Shown here piece by piece: positions 1-14,385 of a stretch of 33,810 nt of DNA. Source of the DNA: Planctomycetales bacterium. GTDB lineage: Bacteria; Planctomycetota; JAKEIC01. Position 1 is the first letter of the stretch, and each line of letters starts with the position of its first letter. The stretch is from the NCBI GenBank assembly GCA_022614695.1, contig JAKEIC010000249.1:1-33810 (forward strand), given 5' to 3'. Under the pieces are notes generated by a model that did no database searches, was not told the DNA's origin, and was given only the letters and a program-made list of their open reading frames with translations. The position numbers and the translations under genes are program-made.

Positions 1-224
1 GCAAACTCGCCCAGCTTGTGTCCGACCATGTCCTCGGTCACATAGACCTTGGTGAAGTTCTTGCCCTGGTGGACGAGGAAGGTCTGGTCCACGAAGTCGG
101 GGACGATGGTGCAGGAGCGCTTCCAGGTCTTGAGCGGCTCGCGGTCCCCCTTGTCCTTGGCCACGCGCACCCGGTCGAGGAGGCGGGGGTCCACGTGAGG
201 GCCCTTCTTGAGGGAGCGGCTCAC
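1..224 (-). CDS. rpsS: 30S ribosomal protein S19 (3' end cut by the window edge)
   Basis: Small-subunit protein of the 30S head that binds 16S rRNA with S13. The visible 74 codons read [11 protein letters not shown] near the start, then C-T-I-V-P-D-F-V and [13 protein letters not shown], which are diagnostic S19 segments. The start is a GTG at 222-224 that overlaps the rplB stop codon in a GTGA arrangement, indicating translational coupling. The gene follows rplB as in the standard S10 operon. The C-terminal 15-20 residues lie outside the window. The identification is secure. Confidence 0.96.
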   Translation of the reverse strand, partial: MSRSLKKGPHVDPRLLDRVRVAKDKGDREPLKTWKRSCTIVPDFVDQTFLVHQGKNFTKVYVTEDMVGHKLGEF

Positions 225-1078
225 TGCCCGAGCCCCGGGGCCGTCCGAGGCCCGGGCTTGCGCCTGCGGAGGATCCGGCGGGAGGAGGTCTTCCGCGGGT
301 TCCGCGTCTTGCCGCCCTTGGAGAGCACCCCGGTGGCCGAGACGGGGTGGCGGCCGCCGTGGCTCCGGCCGTCGCCGCCCCCGAGGGGGTGGTCCACGGG
401 GTTCATGGCGACCGGGCGCACTCGCGGGCGGATCCCGCGGTGCCGGTTCCGGCCCGCCTTCCCGATCCGGACGTTCACGTGGTCGAGGTTCCCCACCTGT
501 CCGATGGTCGCCCGGCAGTCGAGGTGGATCTTCCGGACCTCGCCGGATGGGAAGGTGATGTGCGCGTAGTCGCCCTCCTTGGCGGCGAGCTGCGCCACCG
601 TCCCGGCACTCCGCACGACCTGCGCGCCCCTCCCGGGGGTCAGCTCGATCGCGTGGATGGGCATGCCCGGCGGGATCCGGCGCAGGGAGAGGCAGTTCCC
701 GGTCTTCGGCTCGGCCTCCGGACCCGACAGGAGCTCCTCGCCCACCCGGAGCCCGTCCGGCGCGAGGATATAGCGCTTCTCGCCGTCCCGGTAGGCGAGC
801 AGCGCGATGCGCGCCGATCGGTTCGGGTCGTACTCGATCGAGGCGACGCGGCCGGGGATCCCGTCCTTCTCGCGGCGGAAGTCCACCTTGCGGTAGAGCT
901 TCCGGGCCCCCCCGCCCCGGTGCTTGACGGTCATGTAGCCCGTCGCGTTTCGGCCCCCCGTCCCGTGGATGCGCTCGAGGAGCGACTTCTCAGGAGTCTC
1001 CCGCGTGATCTCGGCGAAGTCGGACACCGACCCGAGGCGCCGTCCGGGGCTCGTCGGTTTGTAGTACTTCAGTCCCAT
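221..1078 (-). CDS. rplB: 50S ribosomal protein L2
   Basis: Large-subunit protein that contacts 23S rRNA near the peptidyl-transferase centre. The 285 residues match the usual length (about 275). The start [14 protein letters not shown] is typical, and the C-terminal half carries [14 protein letters not shown], which holds the conserved histidine implicated in peptidyl-transferase activity. ATG at 1076-1078, 3 bases after the rplW stop. The gene order rplW-rplB-rpsS is canonical. No oddity was seen. Confidence 0.98.
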   Translation of the reverse strand: MGLKYYKPTSPGRRLGSVSDFAEITRETPEKSLLERIHGTGGRNATGYMTVKHRGGGARKLYRKVDFRREKDGIPGRVASIEYDPNRSARIALLAYRDGEKRYILAPDGLRVGEELLSGPEAEPKTGNCLSLRRIPPGMPIHAIELTPGRGAQVVRSAGTVAQLAAKEGDYAHITFPSGEVRKIHLDCRATIGQVGNLDHVNVRIGKAGRNRHRGIRPRVRPVAMNPVDHPLGGGDGRSHGGRHPVSATGVLSKGGKTRNPRKTSSRRILRRRKPGPRTAPGLGQ

Positions 1079-1081
1079 GCC

Positions 1082-1366
1082 CTAGAGGAACTCGATCCGG
1101 TCCCCCTCCTTCAGCTTCACGAGGGCCTTTTTACGGTCGGCGGTCACCCCTTGGTGCATGAGGCGATGGCGGCGCACCTTCCCACGGACCGTCATCGTCC
1201 GCACGCCCATGACGGACACGCCGTACCGATCCTCGATCGCGCGCCGGATGTCCACCTTCGTCGCGGCGCGGGCCACTTCGAACGGGTAGACGTTCGTCCG
1301 CTCCATGAGGCGCATCCCCTTCTCGGTCACCCACGGCCGGAGGAGGACTTCGGAGTAGTGGTTCAC
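1082..1366 (-). CDS. rplW: 50S ribosomal protein L23
   Basis: Protein at the polypeptide exit tunnel; docking site for trigger factor and SRP. I start it at GTG 1364-1366 (V-N-H-Y-S-E-V-L-L-R-P-W-V-T-E-K), giving 94 residues, the normal L23 length. A longer in-frame reading upstream lies inside rplD and has no L23 similarity. The GTG overlaps the rplD TGA stop (GTGA), the same coupling as rplB/rpsS. Family features are L-R-P-W-V-T-E-K-G near the N terminus, the N-V-Y-P-F-E-V segment, and the basic loop R-G-K-V-R-R-H-R. Confidence 0.96.
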   Translation of the reverse strand: MNHYSEVLLRPWVTEKGMRLMERTNVYPFEVARAATKVDIRRAIEDRYGVSVMGVRTMTVRGKVRRHRLMHQGVTADRKKALVKLKEGDRIEFL

Positions 1367-2019
1367 GGCCGGGCCGCCTTTGCAGGGGCGGGCGCGGGGG
1401 CCTTCCCCGTGAGCCTCTCGAGCGCGGGGAGTGTCACCAGGAGCCGCGCCTGCCGAAGGACTTCCCACGTGTTCCACTCCGCGACGGGGCGTACGCGGAC
1501 CGTCGGGATGTTGCGCGCCGCCCGCAGGAGGCTGGCGTCGTTCTCCGAGGTCCCGAGGAGCACGGTGCGCTCGCCCACGATCCGGCGCAGGACCCCGGCC
1601 ACGGTCTTGGTCTTCGGGGGATCCCCGATCGCCCAGGCGCGGATCGCGGCGACCTCCCCGTCCCGGAACTTCCCGAGGAGGGCCGATTTCAGCGCGAGCC
1701 GGCGCGCCTTCGTCGGCATCTCGAGGGAGTAGTCGCGCGGCCTCGGGCCGAAGACCGTGCCGCCGCCCTTCCAGATTGGGGACTGGAAGGACCCGGCCCT
1801 CGCGCGGCCCGTGTGCTTCTGGGCCCAGGGCTTGCGGCCGCTCCCGGCGACCTCGCCCCGCTCCCGGGTGCAGGCGGTCCCCCGGCGCTGGTTCGCCTCG
1901 TGGCGCACGAGGGCGGCCTTCACGATCACGCGCCGGATCCGGTCTCCGAAGACGCTCTCGTCCACGGAGAGCAATTCCGCAAATCGGCCGTCCGACTCGT
2001 AGAGCGGGACGCGGACCAC
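1363..2019 (-). CDS. rplD: 50S ribosomal protein L4
   Basis: L4 lines the exit tunnel through its extended loop and in E. coli autoregulates the S10 operon. The 218-residue product has the characteristic loop G-S-G-R-K-P-W-A-Q-K-H-T-G-R-A-R-A-G-S, then S-P-I-W-K-G-G-G-T-V-F-G-P. Start is GTG at 2017-2019, only 2 bases after the rpsJ stop. In the standard operon rplC sits between rpsJ and rplD; here it does not. The C terminus is Ala/Pro/Lys-rich. Identification is secure. Confidence 0.97.
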   Translation of the reverse strand: MVRVPLYESDGRFAELLSVDESVFGDRIRRVIVKAALVRHEANQRRGTACTRERGEVAGSGRKPWAQKHTGRARAGSFQSPIWKGGGTVFGPRPRDYSLEMPTKARRLALKSALLGKFRDGEVAAIRAWAIGDPPKTKTVAGVLRRIVGERTVLLGTSENDASLLRAARNIPTVRVRPVAEWNTWEVLRQARLLVTLPALERLTGKAPAPAPAKAARP

Positions 2020-2021
2020 GG

Positions 2022-2336
2022 CTAGACCTTGATCCGGATGTCCACGCCCGCGGGCATGTTCATCTTGCGGAGCGCCTCGACCGTCTGCGAGGTGGGCTCG
2101 TGGATGTAGATGATCCTCTTGTGGGTGCGGATCTCGAACTGCTCCCGCGACTTTTTGTCCACGTGCGGAGAGCGGAGCACGGTGTAGCGCTCGATCCGCG
2201 TGGGGAGGGGGACGGGCCCCGAGACGCGGGCCCCGGTCCTCTTGGCCTCCTTCACGATGTCGCTCGCCGACTGGTCCAGCAGCTCGTGGTCGTAGGCCTC
2301 CATCCGGATCCGGATCGTCTCGAAGGGAGCCGTCAC
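2022..2336 (-). CDS. rpsJ: 30S ribosomal protein S10
   Basis: Head protein of the 30S subunit, also NusE, which pairs with NusB in antitermination. 104 residues, usual length; typical segments are [14 protein letters not shown], then G-P-V-P-L-P-T-R and [17 protein letters not shown] start at 2334-2336. It is the first gene of the S10 segment and lies 179 bp from fusA, with its own strong promoter at 2472-2499 and a leader of about 130 nt. No clear Shine-Dalgarno sequence precedes the GTG. The next gene is rplD instead of the expected rplC. Confidence 0.97.
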   Translation of the reverse strand: MTAPFETIRIRMEAYDHELLDQSASDIVKEAKRTGARVSGPVPLPTRIERYTVLRSPHVDKKSREQFEIRTHKRIIYIHEPTSQTVEALRKMNMPAGVDIRIKV

Positions 2337-2471
2337 GGCGAGAGTCCGAGGTGATCGGGACCGCGGGACCTCATCGTCGGGGGTCCCGGACGCGGCGACA
2401 GCGATGGCGGAAGCCGATCATGGCGCTTCTCTTCCGGCAGAGGCTCCGCGCCTCCGCCCGAGGGGGCAGGG
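2337..2471 (-). promoter_or_regulatory. rpsJ mRNA leader with alternative hairpins
   Basis: This stretch of about 135 nt between the predicted -10 element and rpsJ holds two copies of the 7-mer cgggacc (2356-2362 and 2364-2370) that can each pair with a single ggtcccg (2382-2388). The two stems are mutually exclusive. A 16-codon Arg-rich reading frame starts at 2421 and ends inside the leader. In E. coli the S10 leader is the L4 autoregulation site. Whether this leader does the same is inference; I do not see the E. coli structure itself. Confidence 0.4.
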
Positions 2472-2499
2472 ATTCTACAAGCCCGACCTACCCTGTCAA
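2472..2499 (-). promoter_or_regulatory. Promoter of the S10 segment
   Basis: On the minus strand a perfect -35 TTGACA (2494-2499) is followed after 16 bp by TAGAAT (2472-2477). It sits 17 bp downstream of the fusA stop codon and points at rpsJ. This is the best sigma-70-type promoter in the window. It implies that the S10 genes can be transcribed independently of the upstream str/rpo genes. Confidence 0.75.
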
Positions 2500-2515
2500 C
2501 CGGATTCGACCGGGC

Positions 2516-4621
<2,106 letters not shown>

Positions 4622-4633
4622 AGAGGAGGGAGG

Positions 4634-4639
4634 ATTCTA
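4634..4639 (-). promoter_or_regulatory. Possible -10 element just upstream of fusA
   Basis: TAGAAT on the minus strand, overlapping the TAG stop of the preceding gene and ending 12 nt before the fusA ATG. The intervening sequence is pyrimidine-rich (CCTCC) and has no Shine-Dalgarno. No convincing -35 element lies 16-18 bp upstream, so it is only suggestive on its own. The same arrangement recurs before other starts in this window. Confidence 0.35.
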
Positions 4640-5149
4640 CGAGGCGACGGGGCCTGGGGGCAGGCCCTGCGCCGGCCGGCACGCGAGCACCAGGCCCCAG
4701 ACTCCCCAGGCGGCGACGCCCGCCCCGACCGCCGCCAGGAGCACCGATTGCCAGGGAGCGCCCGCATCGAGGACCGCAAGGGCGGGGTCCCCCGGGTCGT
4801 AGTGCACTGTCGCCCGGCCGCCGGGCGGGTAGCGAGCCACAAGATCCTCGGCCCGGGACCGGCCCCCCAGGATGCCGAAGTCAACGCGGCGGGAGGTGAA
4901 GTGGCGCCCCGCGACGATGTAGGCGTACTCGACGCGCGCCTCGGCGGAGGGGCGTCGCCCTCCCGTCTCGACGAGCCTCGAGTCGGCGATGACACCCTGG
5001 ACCGTGGGCCACGAGGAGGCGCGCCACCCGCGCCAGGCGTCCTGCCCGGCGATGACCGCGATCAACCCGCCGAAACCGAGGAGGAACGTCCCGACCACGA
5101 CCCGCATGGGCCGCCCCATCGCGCGGTAGCGGAAGAAAAGCCGGATCAC
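4637..5149 (-). CDS. Small membrane protein, DUF3592-like, inserted in the str operon
   Basis: 170 residues with a hydrophobic segment near the N terminus (about 16-36: V-V-V-G-T-F-L-L-G-F-G-G-L-I-A-V-I-A-G) and another near the C terminus (about 137-158). The ectodomain between them has W-P-T-V-Q-G-V-I, V-E-Y-A-Y-I-V-A-G-R-H-F and Y-P-P-G-G-R-A-T-V-H-Y-D-P-G-D-P. That pattern (W-P-x-x-x-G, Y-x-Y, Y-P-x-G-x-x-V-x-V-Y-x-x-P-x-D-P) is what I know from DUF3592 proteins, whose function is unknown. GTG start at 5147-5149 with AGGGGA about 8 nt before it. It lies 46 bp after rpsG and 15 bp before fusA, where canonical str operons have no gene. Confidence 0.75.
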   Translation of the reverse strand: MIRLFFRYRAMGRPMRVVVGTFLLGFGGLIAVIAGQDAWRGWRASSWPTVQGVIADSRLVETGGRRPSAEARVEYAYIVAGRHFTSRRVDFGILGGRSRAEDLVARYPPGGRATVHYDPGDPALAVLDAGAPWQSVLLAAVGAGVAAWGVWGLVLACRPAQGLPPGPVAS

Positions 5150-5195
5150 GGACGATCCCCTGCACCAACCGGGGCCGGGAGCGGGGCCGGCGCGA

Positions 5196-5672
5196 CTACC
5201 AGGCCGCGAAGTGGGCGAAGGCCTTGTTCGCCTCCGCCATCTTGTGGATGTTCTCCCGGGTCTTGATGGCGTTCCCCTCGTTCCGGAACGCCTCGGACAG
5301 CTCCTCAGCGAGGCGCTGCGACATGGGCTTGCCCTTGCGCTTGCGCGCCGAGTCGCGGATCCAGCGGAAGGCCAGCGTCGTCTGCCGCTCGCGGGAGACC
5401 GGGATCGGGACCTGGTAGGTGGCGCCCCCGACGCGCCGGGAACGCACCTCGACCTGGGGCTTCACGTTGCCGAGAGCGGTGTTGAAGACCTCGATCGGGG
5501 CCTGGTCCGGGACCTTCTGCTTGAGGATGTCGAGCGCCCCGTACACGATCCGCTCGGCGACCGTCTTCTTCCCGCCCTCCATCACGGCGTTGATGAACTT
5601 CGAGAGCACGAGCGAGCCGTACTTCGAGTCGGGCTTCAGGAACCGCGCCGTGCTCACGTAACTCCGGGGCAT
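5196..5672 (-). CDS. rpsG: 30S ribosomal protein S7
   Basis: Primary 16S rRNA binding protein of the 30S head and translational regulator of the str operon in E. coli. 158 residues (family about 156). Recognisable segments are Y-G-S-L-V-L-S-K-F-I-N, V-E-V-R-S-R-R-V-G-G-A-T-Y-Q-V-P and R-E-N-I-H-K-M-A-E-A-N-K-A-F-A-H-F. ATG at 5670-5672 is preceded by a good AGGAGG (plus strand 5676-5681 region). It follows rpsL by 8 bp. Confidence 0.98.
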   Translation of the reverse strand: MPRSYVSTARFLKPDSKYGSLVLSKFINAVMEGGKKTVAERIVYGALDILKQKVPDQAPIEVFNTALGNVKPQVEVRSRRVGGATYQVPIPVSRERQTTLAFRWIRDSARKRKGKPMSQRLAEELSEAFRNEGNAIKTRENIHKMAEANKAFAHFAAW

Positions 5673-5680
5673 CGTTCCTC

Positions 5681-6048
5681 CTACGCCCTCTTGACGCCGT
5701 ACTTCGACCGCGACTGCTTGCGCCCCTCGACCCCCTGCGAGTCGAGGGTTCCGCGGATGATGTGGTAGCGAACGCCCGGGAGGTCGCGCACGCGCCCCCC
5801 GCGCACGAGGACGATCGAGTGCTCCTGCAGGTTGTGGCCTTCCCCCGGGATGTAGGCGGTGACCTCCTTGCCGTTCGAAAGGCGGACCCGGGCGATCTTG
5901 CGGAGGCCCGAGTTCGGCTTCTTCGGGGTCATCGTCTTCACGATCAGGCAGACGCCGCGCAGCTGCGACCGCCCCTCGAGGACCGGCGACTTCACGCGCT
6001 TCTTCTTGAACCCGCGCCCGTGTCGGACGAGCTGCTGGATCGTGGGCA

Positions 6049-6049
<1 letters not shown>
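5681..6049 (-). CDS. rpsL: 30S ribosomal protein S12 with Arg88
   Basis: Decoding-centre protein of 122 residues. [11 protein letters not shown] (K43 retained), then G-E-G-H-N-L-Q-E-H and [12 protein letters not shown]. The residue equivalent to Lys88 (Met counted as 1) is Arg, encoded by CGC (plus strand 5786-5788). Lys-to-Arg at this site is a classical streptomycin-resistance substitution in other bacteria. The N-terminal arm also differs ([14 protein letters not shown]). The ATG start overlaps the rpoC stop by one base (TAATG), so rpsL is coupled to rpoC. Confidence 0.97.
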
Positions 6050-10176
<4,127 letters not shown>

Positions 10177-10180
10177 CCCG

Positions 10181-13100
10181 CTACACCTTCTTCTTTTCGA
10201 GGACCATGTTCAGCGCGAGACCGCGGATCTCGTTCGTCAGGACGTCGAAGCTGACGGGCGTCCCGGGCTCGAGCGTGTTCTCGCCCTTCACCATCGCCTC
10301 GTAGATCTTCGTCCGCCCATCCACGTCGTCGCTCTTCACCGTGAGGAGCTCCTGGAGTATGAAGGCGGCACCGTAGGCCTCCAGCGCCCAGACTTCCATC
10401 TCCCCGAACCGCTGGCCCCCGAAGCGGGCCTTCCCGCCGAGCGGCTGCTGCGTGATCAGCGAATAGGGGCCCGTCGCCCGGGCGTGCACCTTGTCGTCCA
10501 CCAGGTGGTGGAGCTTGAGCATGTAGAGCTGCCCCACGGTCACCTTCTGGTCGAAGGCGTCCCCGGTACGGCCGTCGTGGAGCGTCACCTTGCCGTCGGG
10601 CGGGAGCCCCGCCTCCCGCAGCGCCGCCTCGATGTCGGCCTCCGTGCAGCCGTCGAACACCGGCGTGATCGCCTGGTAGCCGAGGAGCCGCGCCGCCCAG
10701 CCGAGGTGGGTCTCGAGGATCTGCCCCACGTTCATGCGGGAGGGGACCCCGAGGGGGTTCAGGACCATGTCCACGGGCGAGCCGTCCTCGAGGAACGGCA
10801 TGTCCTCCTCGGGGACGATCTTCGCGATCACGCCCTTGTTCCCGTGCCGGCCGGCCATCTTGTCCCCGACCGAGAGGTTTCGCCGCGTGGCGACGTAGAC
10901 CTTCACCATCTCGAGGACGCCGGTCGGGAGCTCGTCGCCCCGCGTCAGGCGCCCGACGACCCGGTTCTTCTCCTCGTCGGCCTCCTCGATCTTGTCGGAG
11001 TACTCCCGGATGACCCGGATCGCCTCCTCGCGGCCCTTCTGGCTCCGGATCCGGAGCACGTTCACGTTGAGCCTCTCGGCGATCTCCTTCAGCTCCGAGG
11101 CGCCCGCCCCCTCAGGCACGGTGACCCGCTGGCCCGACCGGACGTCCACGAGGGCCCCGCCCACGGCCTTCTCGAGCTCGCCCACCATCTCGCGGACGGC
11201 GCGCGAGAGCCGCCGCTGGTAGTCCTTCTCGGCCTTCCGGATCTCGGCCCGGTTCTGCTGCCGCTCCTCCTCGGAGATGTTCATCTTGCGCGAGAACTTC
11301 TGCGTATCAATGACGATCCCCTCGACGCCCGAAGGGACCTCCAGGCTCTCGTTCCGGACGTCCTCGCCGGCCCGCCCGAAGATCGCCTGCAGCAGCTTCT
11401 CCTCGGGGGCGAGCTCCGACTTCGTCTTCGGGGCGACCTTGCCGACCAGGATGTCGCCCGGCGAGACGCGGGTGCCCACCCGGACGATGCCGTCCTCGTC
11501 CAGGTTGCGGAGCGCCTTCTCCGACACGTTCGGGATGTCGCGCGTGAACTCCTCCCGCCCGAGCTTCGTCTCGCGGATCTCGATCTCGAACTCGTCAATG
11601 TGGAGGGACGTGAAGGTGTCCTCGCGCACCAGGCGATCGGAGACGACGATGGCGTCCTCGAAGTTGTGCCCGTCATAGGGCATGAAGGCGACCATGATGT
11701 TCTTGCCGAGGGCGAGCTCCCCGTCGCACGTCCCCGCGCCGTCGGCGATCACCTGCCCCGCCTTCACCTTGTCGCCCTCGTGCACAACGGGCTTCTGGTT
11801 GAGGCAGGTGCGGTCGTTGAGACCGGTGAACTTCCGGAGGCGGTACTTGCGGTCGTCCACCACGATCTCGGTGGCCGTGACGCGCGTGACCGTGCCGTCG
11901 GCCTCGGCCGTCTGGACCATGCCCGAGTTCTCGGCGACGGCCTTCTCCATCCCGGTCGAGACGATGGCCGGCTCGGTGCGCACGAGCGGGACGGCCTGCC
12001 GCTGCATGTTGCTCCCCATGAGGGCGCGGTTCGCGTCGTCGTGCTCGAGGAACGGGACGAGGCTCGCCGACACTCCGACGATCTGCTTCGGGGAGACGTC
12101 GGCGTACTCGACCTCCTCGGGAGAGGCCATCTTGAAGTCGCCCCCCTGGCGGACGAGCACGGGGCCCTCGCTCAGCTTCCCCCCCTCGCCCAGCGTGTCG
12201 GCCGGGGCGAGGACCGCGTTCACCTCCTGGTCGGCGCGGAGGTACACGACCTCGTCGGTCACCTTTCCCCTCTTCACGCGCCGGTACGGGGTGATGAGGA
12301 ACCCGTACTCGTCCACGGTCGCGTAGATCCCGAGCGACGAGATGAGCCCGATGTTGGTCCCCTCGGGCGTCTCGATGGGGCAGATGCGGCCGTAGTGGGA
12401 GATGTGGACGTCGCGCACCTCGAAGCCGGCGCGCTTGCGGTTGAGGCCCCCGGGGCCGAGGGCGGAGAGCCTCCGCTCGTGGGTGAGCTGGGCGAGCGGG
12501 TTCGTCTGGTCCACGACCTGGCTGAGCTCGCCGCGGGCGAAGAAGAACTCGATCGCCGACGAGATCGTCTTCGAGTTGATGATGCTCCGCGGGGTGAGCG
12601 TCTCTTTCGCCTCGAGGCTCATCCGCTCGGAGACGGTGCGCCGGAGCTTCAGGAACCCGCGCCGCAGCTCCTCGGCAAAGAGCTCGTCAATCGTGCGGAT
12701 CCGGCGGTTCCCGAGGTGGTCAATGTCGTCGAGCTCGCCCTCGTTGCGTCGGAGCCCCATGATGTAGCGGACGGCGTTCACGATGTCGAGCGGGTTGAGC
12801 GTCATCTCGGTCTCGGGGAGCGTCTGCTGGAACTTGCGGTTGAGCCGGAAGCGGCCGACCCGCCCGAGCCGGTAGCGGTTCCCGTCGAAGAACTTCTCCT
12901 TGAAGAGCTCCCGGGCCTTCTCGAGCTGCGGGGGATTGCCCGGACGGAGCCGGCCGTAGATCTTGAGGAGGGCCTCCTCGTGGGAGGACGAGGTGTCCTC
13001 CTTGATCGAGGTGAGGACGAGCGGGTCCTTCACCTCGGCGAGGATCTCGAGGGACTTGCGGTCCCCGGAGAGGACGGCGTCGGCGTGGCGCTCCTCCACC

Positions 13101-13858
13101 ACCTCGCCGCTCTTCAAGACCACCTCGCCGGTCTCGAAGTGGACCAGGTCGTCCACGACGTGCCGGCCGATCACCTTCTTCACGGAGGGCTTCCCGTGCA
13201 GCTCCACCTCCTCGACGGGGTAGAAGCAGCGCAGGACGTCGGCGTTCCGCGAGTAGGCCTCGCTCATCGCCCGCAGGAACGTGATGGCGGAGAACTTGCC
13301 GCTCTGGTCTATCTTGATGGTGAGCGTGTCCTTCTTGGAGACGTTCACCTCGATCCACGACCCGCGCTCCGGGATGATCCAGCACGAGTGGAGCTTCTTC
13401 TCGCCCGCGTTGGTCTCCTCGCTGAAGTCCACGCCGGGCGAGCGGTGGAGCTGGGCCACGATGACCCGCTCGGCTCCGTTCACGATGAACTCGCCGCCCC
13501 CGATCATGACCGGGATCTCGCCGAGGTAGACCTCCTCCTCGATCGGCTCCTCCCTCTCGAGCCGCACGCGGATCTTGAAGGGCATGCCGTAGCTCAGCCG
13601 GAGCTTGCGGCACTCGTCGGCCGTGTAGCGGGGGCGGCTCAGGTGATAGGAGACGAACTCGAGCGAGAGGCTCTTGTCCTGGCTCTGGATGGGGAAGCTC
13701 TCGGCGATGACGGCCTGGAGCCCGGCGTTCTCGCGCTTGTCGGGCGGGACGTCCGCCTGGAGGAACCGCCTGTAGGACTCGGTCTGGAGCTGGACCAGGT
13801 TCGGAGTGGGGTAGTCATCCGTGTAGCGTCCGAAGCGACGGATCTCTTTGGGCTTCAT
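10181..13858 (-). CDS. rpoB: RNA polymerase beta subunit
   Basis: Catalytic subunit of 1225 residues, shorter than E. coli (1342). Hallmarks are [29 protein letters not shown], and near the C terminus [15 protein letters not shown]. The rifampicin pocket reads [12 protein letters not shown] then T-H-E-R-R-L-S-A-L. The residues equivalent to D516 (here D450), H526 and S531 are retained, but Q510, F514 and M515 are E, V and V. ATG at 13856-13858 has purine-rich GGGAGAAGGG just before it. Confidence 0.99.
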   Translation of the reverse strand: MKPKEIRRFGRYTDDYPTPNLVQLQTESYRRFLQADVPPDKRENAGLQAVIAESFPIQSQDKSLSLEFVSYHLSRPRYTADECRKLRLSYGMPFKIRVRLEREEPIEEEVYLGEIPVMIGGGEFIVNGAERVIVAQLHRSPGVDFSEETNAGEKKLHSCWIIPERGSWIEVNVSKKDTLTIKIDQSGKFSAITFLRAMSEAYSRNADVLRCFYPVEEVELHGKPSVKKVIGRHVVDDLVHFETGEVVLKSGEVVEERHADAVLSGDRKSLEILAEVKDPLVLTSIKEDTSSSHEEALLKIYGRLRPGNPPQLEKARELFKEKFFDGNRYRLGRVGRFRLNRKFQQTLPETEMTLNPLDIVNAVRYIMGLRRNEGELDDIDHLGNRRIRTIDELFAEELRRGFLKLRRTVSERMSLEAKETLTPRSIINSKTISSAIEFFFARGELSQVVDQTNPLAQLTHERRLSALGPGGLNRKRAGFEVRDVHISHYGRICPIETPEGTNIGLISSLGIYATVDEYGFLITPYRRVKRGKVTDEVVYLRADQEVNAVLAPADTLGEGGKLSEGPVLVRQGGDFKMASPEEVEYADVSPKQIVGVSASLVPFLEHDDANRALMGSNMQRQAVPLVRTEPAIVSTGMEKAVAENSGMVQTAEADGTVTRVTATEIVVDDRKYRLRKFTGLNDRTCLNQKPVVHEGDKVKAGQVIADGAGTCDGELALGKNIMVAFMPYDGHNFEDAIVVSDRLVREDTFTSLHIDEFEIEIRETKLGREEFTRDIPNVSEKALRNLDEDGIVRVGTRVSPGDILVGKVAPKTKSELAPEEKLLQAIFGRAGEDVRNESLEVPSGVEGIVIDTQKFSRKMNISEEERQQNRAEIRKAEKDYQRRLSRAVREMVGELEKAVGGALVDVRSGQRVTVPEGAGASELKEIAERLNVNVLRIRSQKGREEAIRVIREYSDKIEEADEEKNRVVGRLTRGDELPTGVLEMVKVYVATRRNLSVGDKMAGRHGNKGVIAKIVPEEDMPFLEDGSPVDMVLNPLGVPSRMNVGQILETHLGWAARLLGYQAITPVFDGCTEADIEAALREAGLPPDGKVTLHDGRTGDAFDQKVTVGQLYMLKLHHLVDDKVHARATGPYSLITQQPLGGKARFGGQRFGEMEVWALEAYGAAFILQELLTVKSDDVDGRTKIYEAMVKGENTLEPGTPVSFDVLTNEIRGLALNMVLEKKKV

Positions 13859-13867
13859 CCCTTCTCC

Positions 13868-13889
13868 CGGGCGGCCTCACGGCCGCCCG
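13868..13889 (-). promoter_or_regulatory. Hairpin immediately upstream of rpoB
   Basis: Perfect 9-bp GC stem (core gggcggcc / ggccgccc) with a four-base loop that reads GTGA in the mRNA, a GNRA-type tetraloop. It ends about 10 nt before the rpoB ATG, close to its ribosome-binding site. There is no U-tract, so it is not a classical terminator. Location suggests a processing site or a translational control element between rplL and rpoB. Confidence 0.6.
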
Positions 13890-13901
13890 CTGGGGGATCG
13901 G

Positions 13902-13927
13902 GCGCCCCCCGCACGAGCGGGGGGTGC
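13902..13927 (-). promoter_or_regulatory. Second hairpin in the rplL-rpoB spacer
   Basis: An 11-bp stem with one G-T wobble (core ccccccgc / gcgggggg) closed by a four-base loop (TCGT in the mRNA). It begins 17 nt after the rplL stop codon. E. coli has an attenuator and an RNase III site in the same spacer; equivalence here is inferred from position only. The lack of a U-run argues against full intrinsic termination. Confidence 0.55.
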
Positions 13928-13943
13928 GCGACCCCGACGTCGC

Positions 13944-14360
13944 CTACTGGATCGTGACCTGTCCGCCGGCCTCCTCGACCTTCTTCTTGATGGCGTCCGC
14001 CTCCTCCTTGGGGAGGTTCTCCTTGAGCTTGCCGGGCGTGCCCGGGACGCCGTCCACCAAGGCCTTCGCCTCCTTCAAGCCGAGCGCCGTGATCTCGCGG
14101 ACCACCTTGATGACCTGGATCTTGTTGGCGCCCGAGTCCTTGAGGAAGACGTTGAAGGAGGTCTTCTCCTCCTTCTTCTCCTCGGCGGCCCCGCCGCCCC
14201 CGCCGGGCATCGCGGCGACGGCGACCGGCGCGGCGGCCGACACGCCCCAGCGCTCCTCGAGGGCCTTCACGAGCTTCGAGGCGCGTCCGATGGGGAGCGC
14301 GTCGAGTTTCTGGAAGAGGTCCTCGAGATCGGTCTCCAGACTCACCTTCGCTTCGGCCAT
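13944..14360 (-). CDS. rplL: 50S ribosomal protein L7/L12
   Basis: Stalk protein that recruits translational GTPases. 138 residues, slightly long because of an extended Ala/Gly/Glu/Lys hinge (G-G-G-G-G-A-A-E-E-K-K-E-E-K, about residues 53-66). The N-terminal dimerisation domain (about 1-40) and the C-terminal domain with K-I-Q-V-I-K-V-V-R-E-I-T-A-L-G-L-K-E-A-K and L-V-D-G-V-P are typical. ATG at 14358-14360 with a strong AGGAGG Shine-Dalgarno. It lies 25 bp after rplJ. Confidence 0.98.
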   Translation of the reverse strand: MAEAKVSLETDLEDLFQKLDALPIGRASKLVKALEERWGVSAAAPVAVAAMPGGGGGAAEEKKEEKTSFNVFLKDSGANKIQVIKVVREITALGLKEAKALVDGVPGTPGKLKENLPKEEADAIKKKVEEAGGQVTIQ

Positions 14361-14385
14361 GGCATCCTCCTGATCCGAATGACGA

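Noticed and set aside
1366-1477. N-terminal extension of L23 to 131 residues
   Set aside because: The extra residues overlap rplD and are not L23-like; the GTGA-coupled start at 1366 fits family length.
10484-13957. Plus-strand open frame antisense to rpoB
   Set aside because: Same GC3 artefact; rpoB is certain on the other strand.
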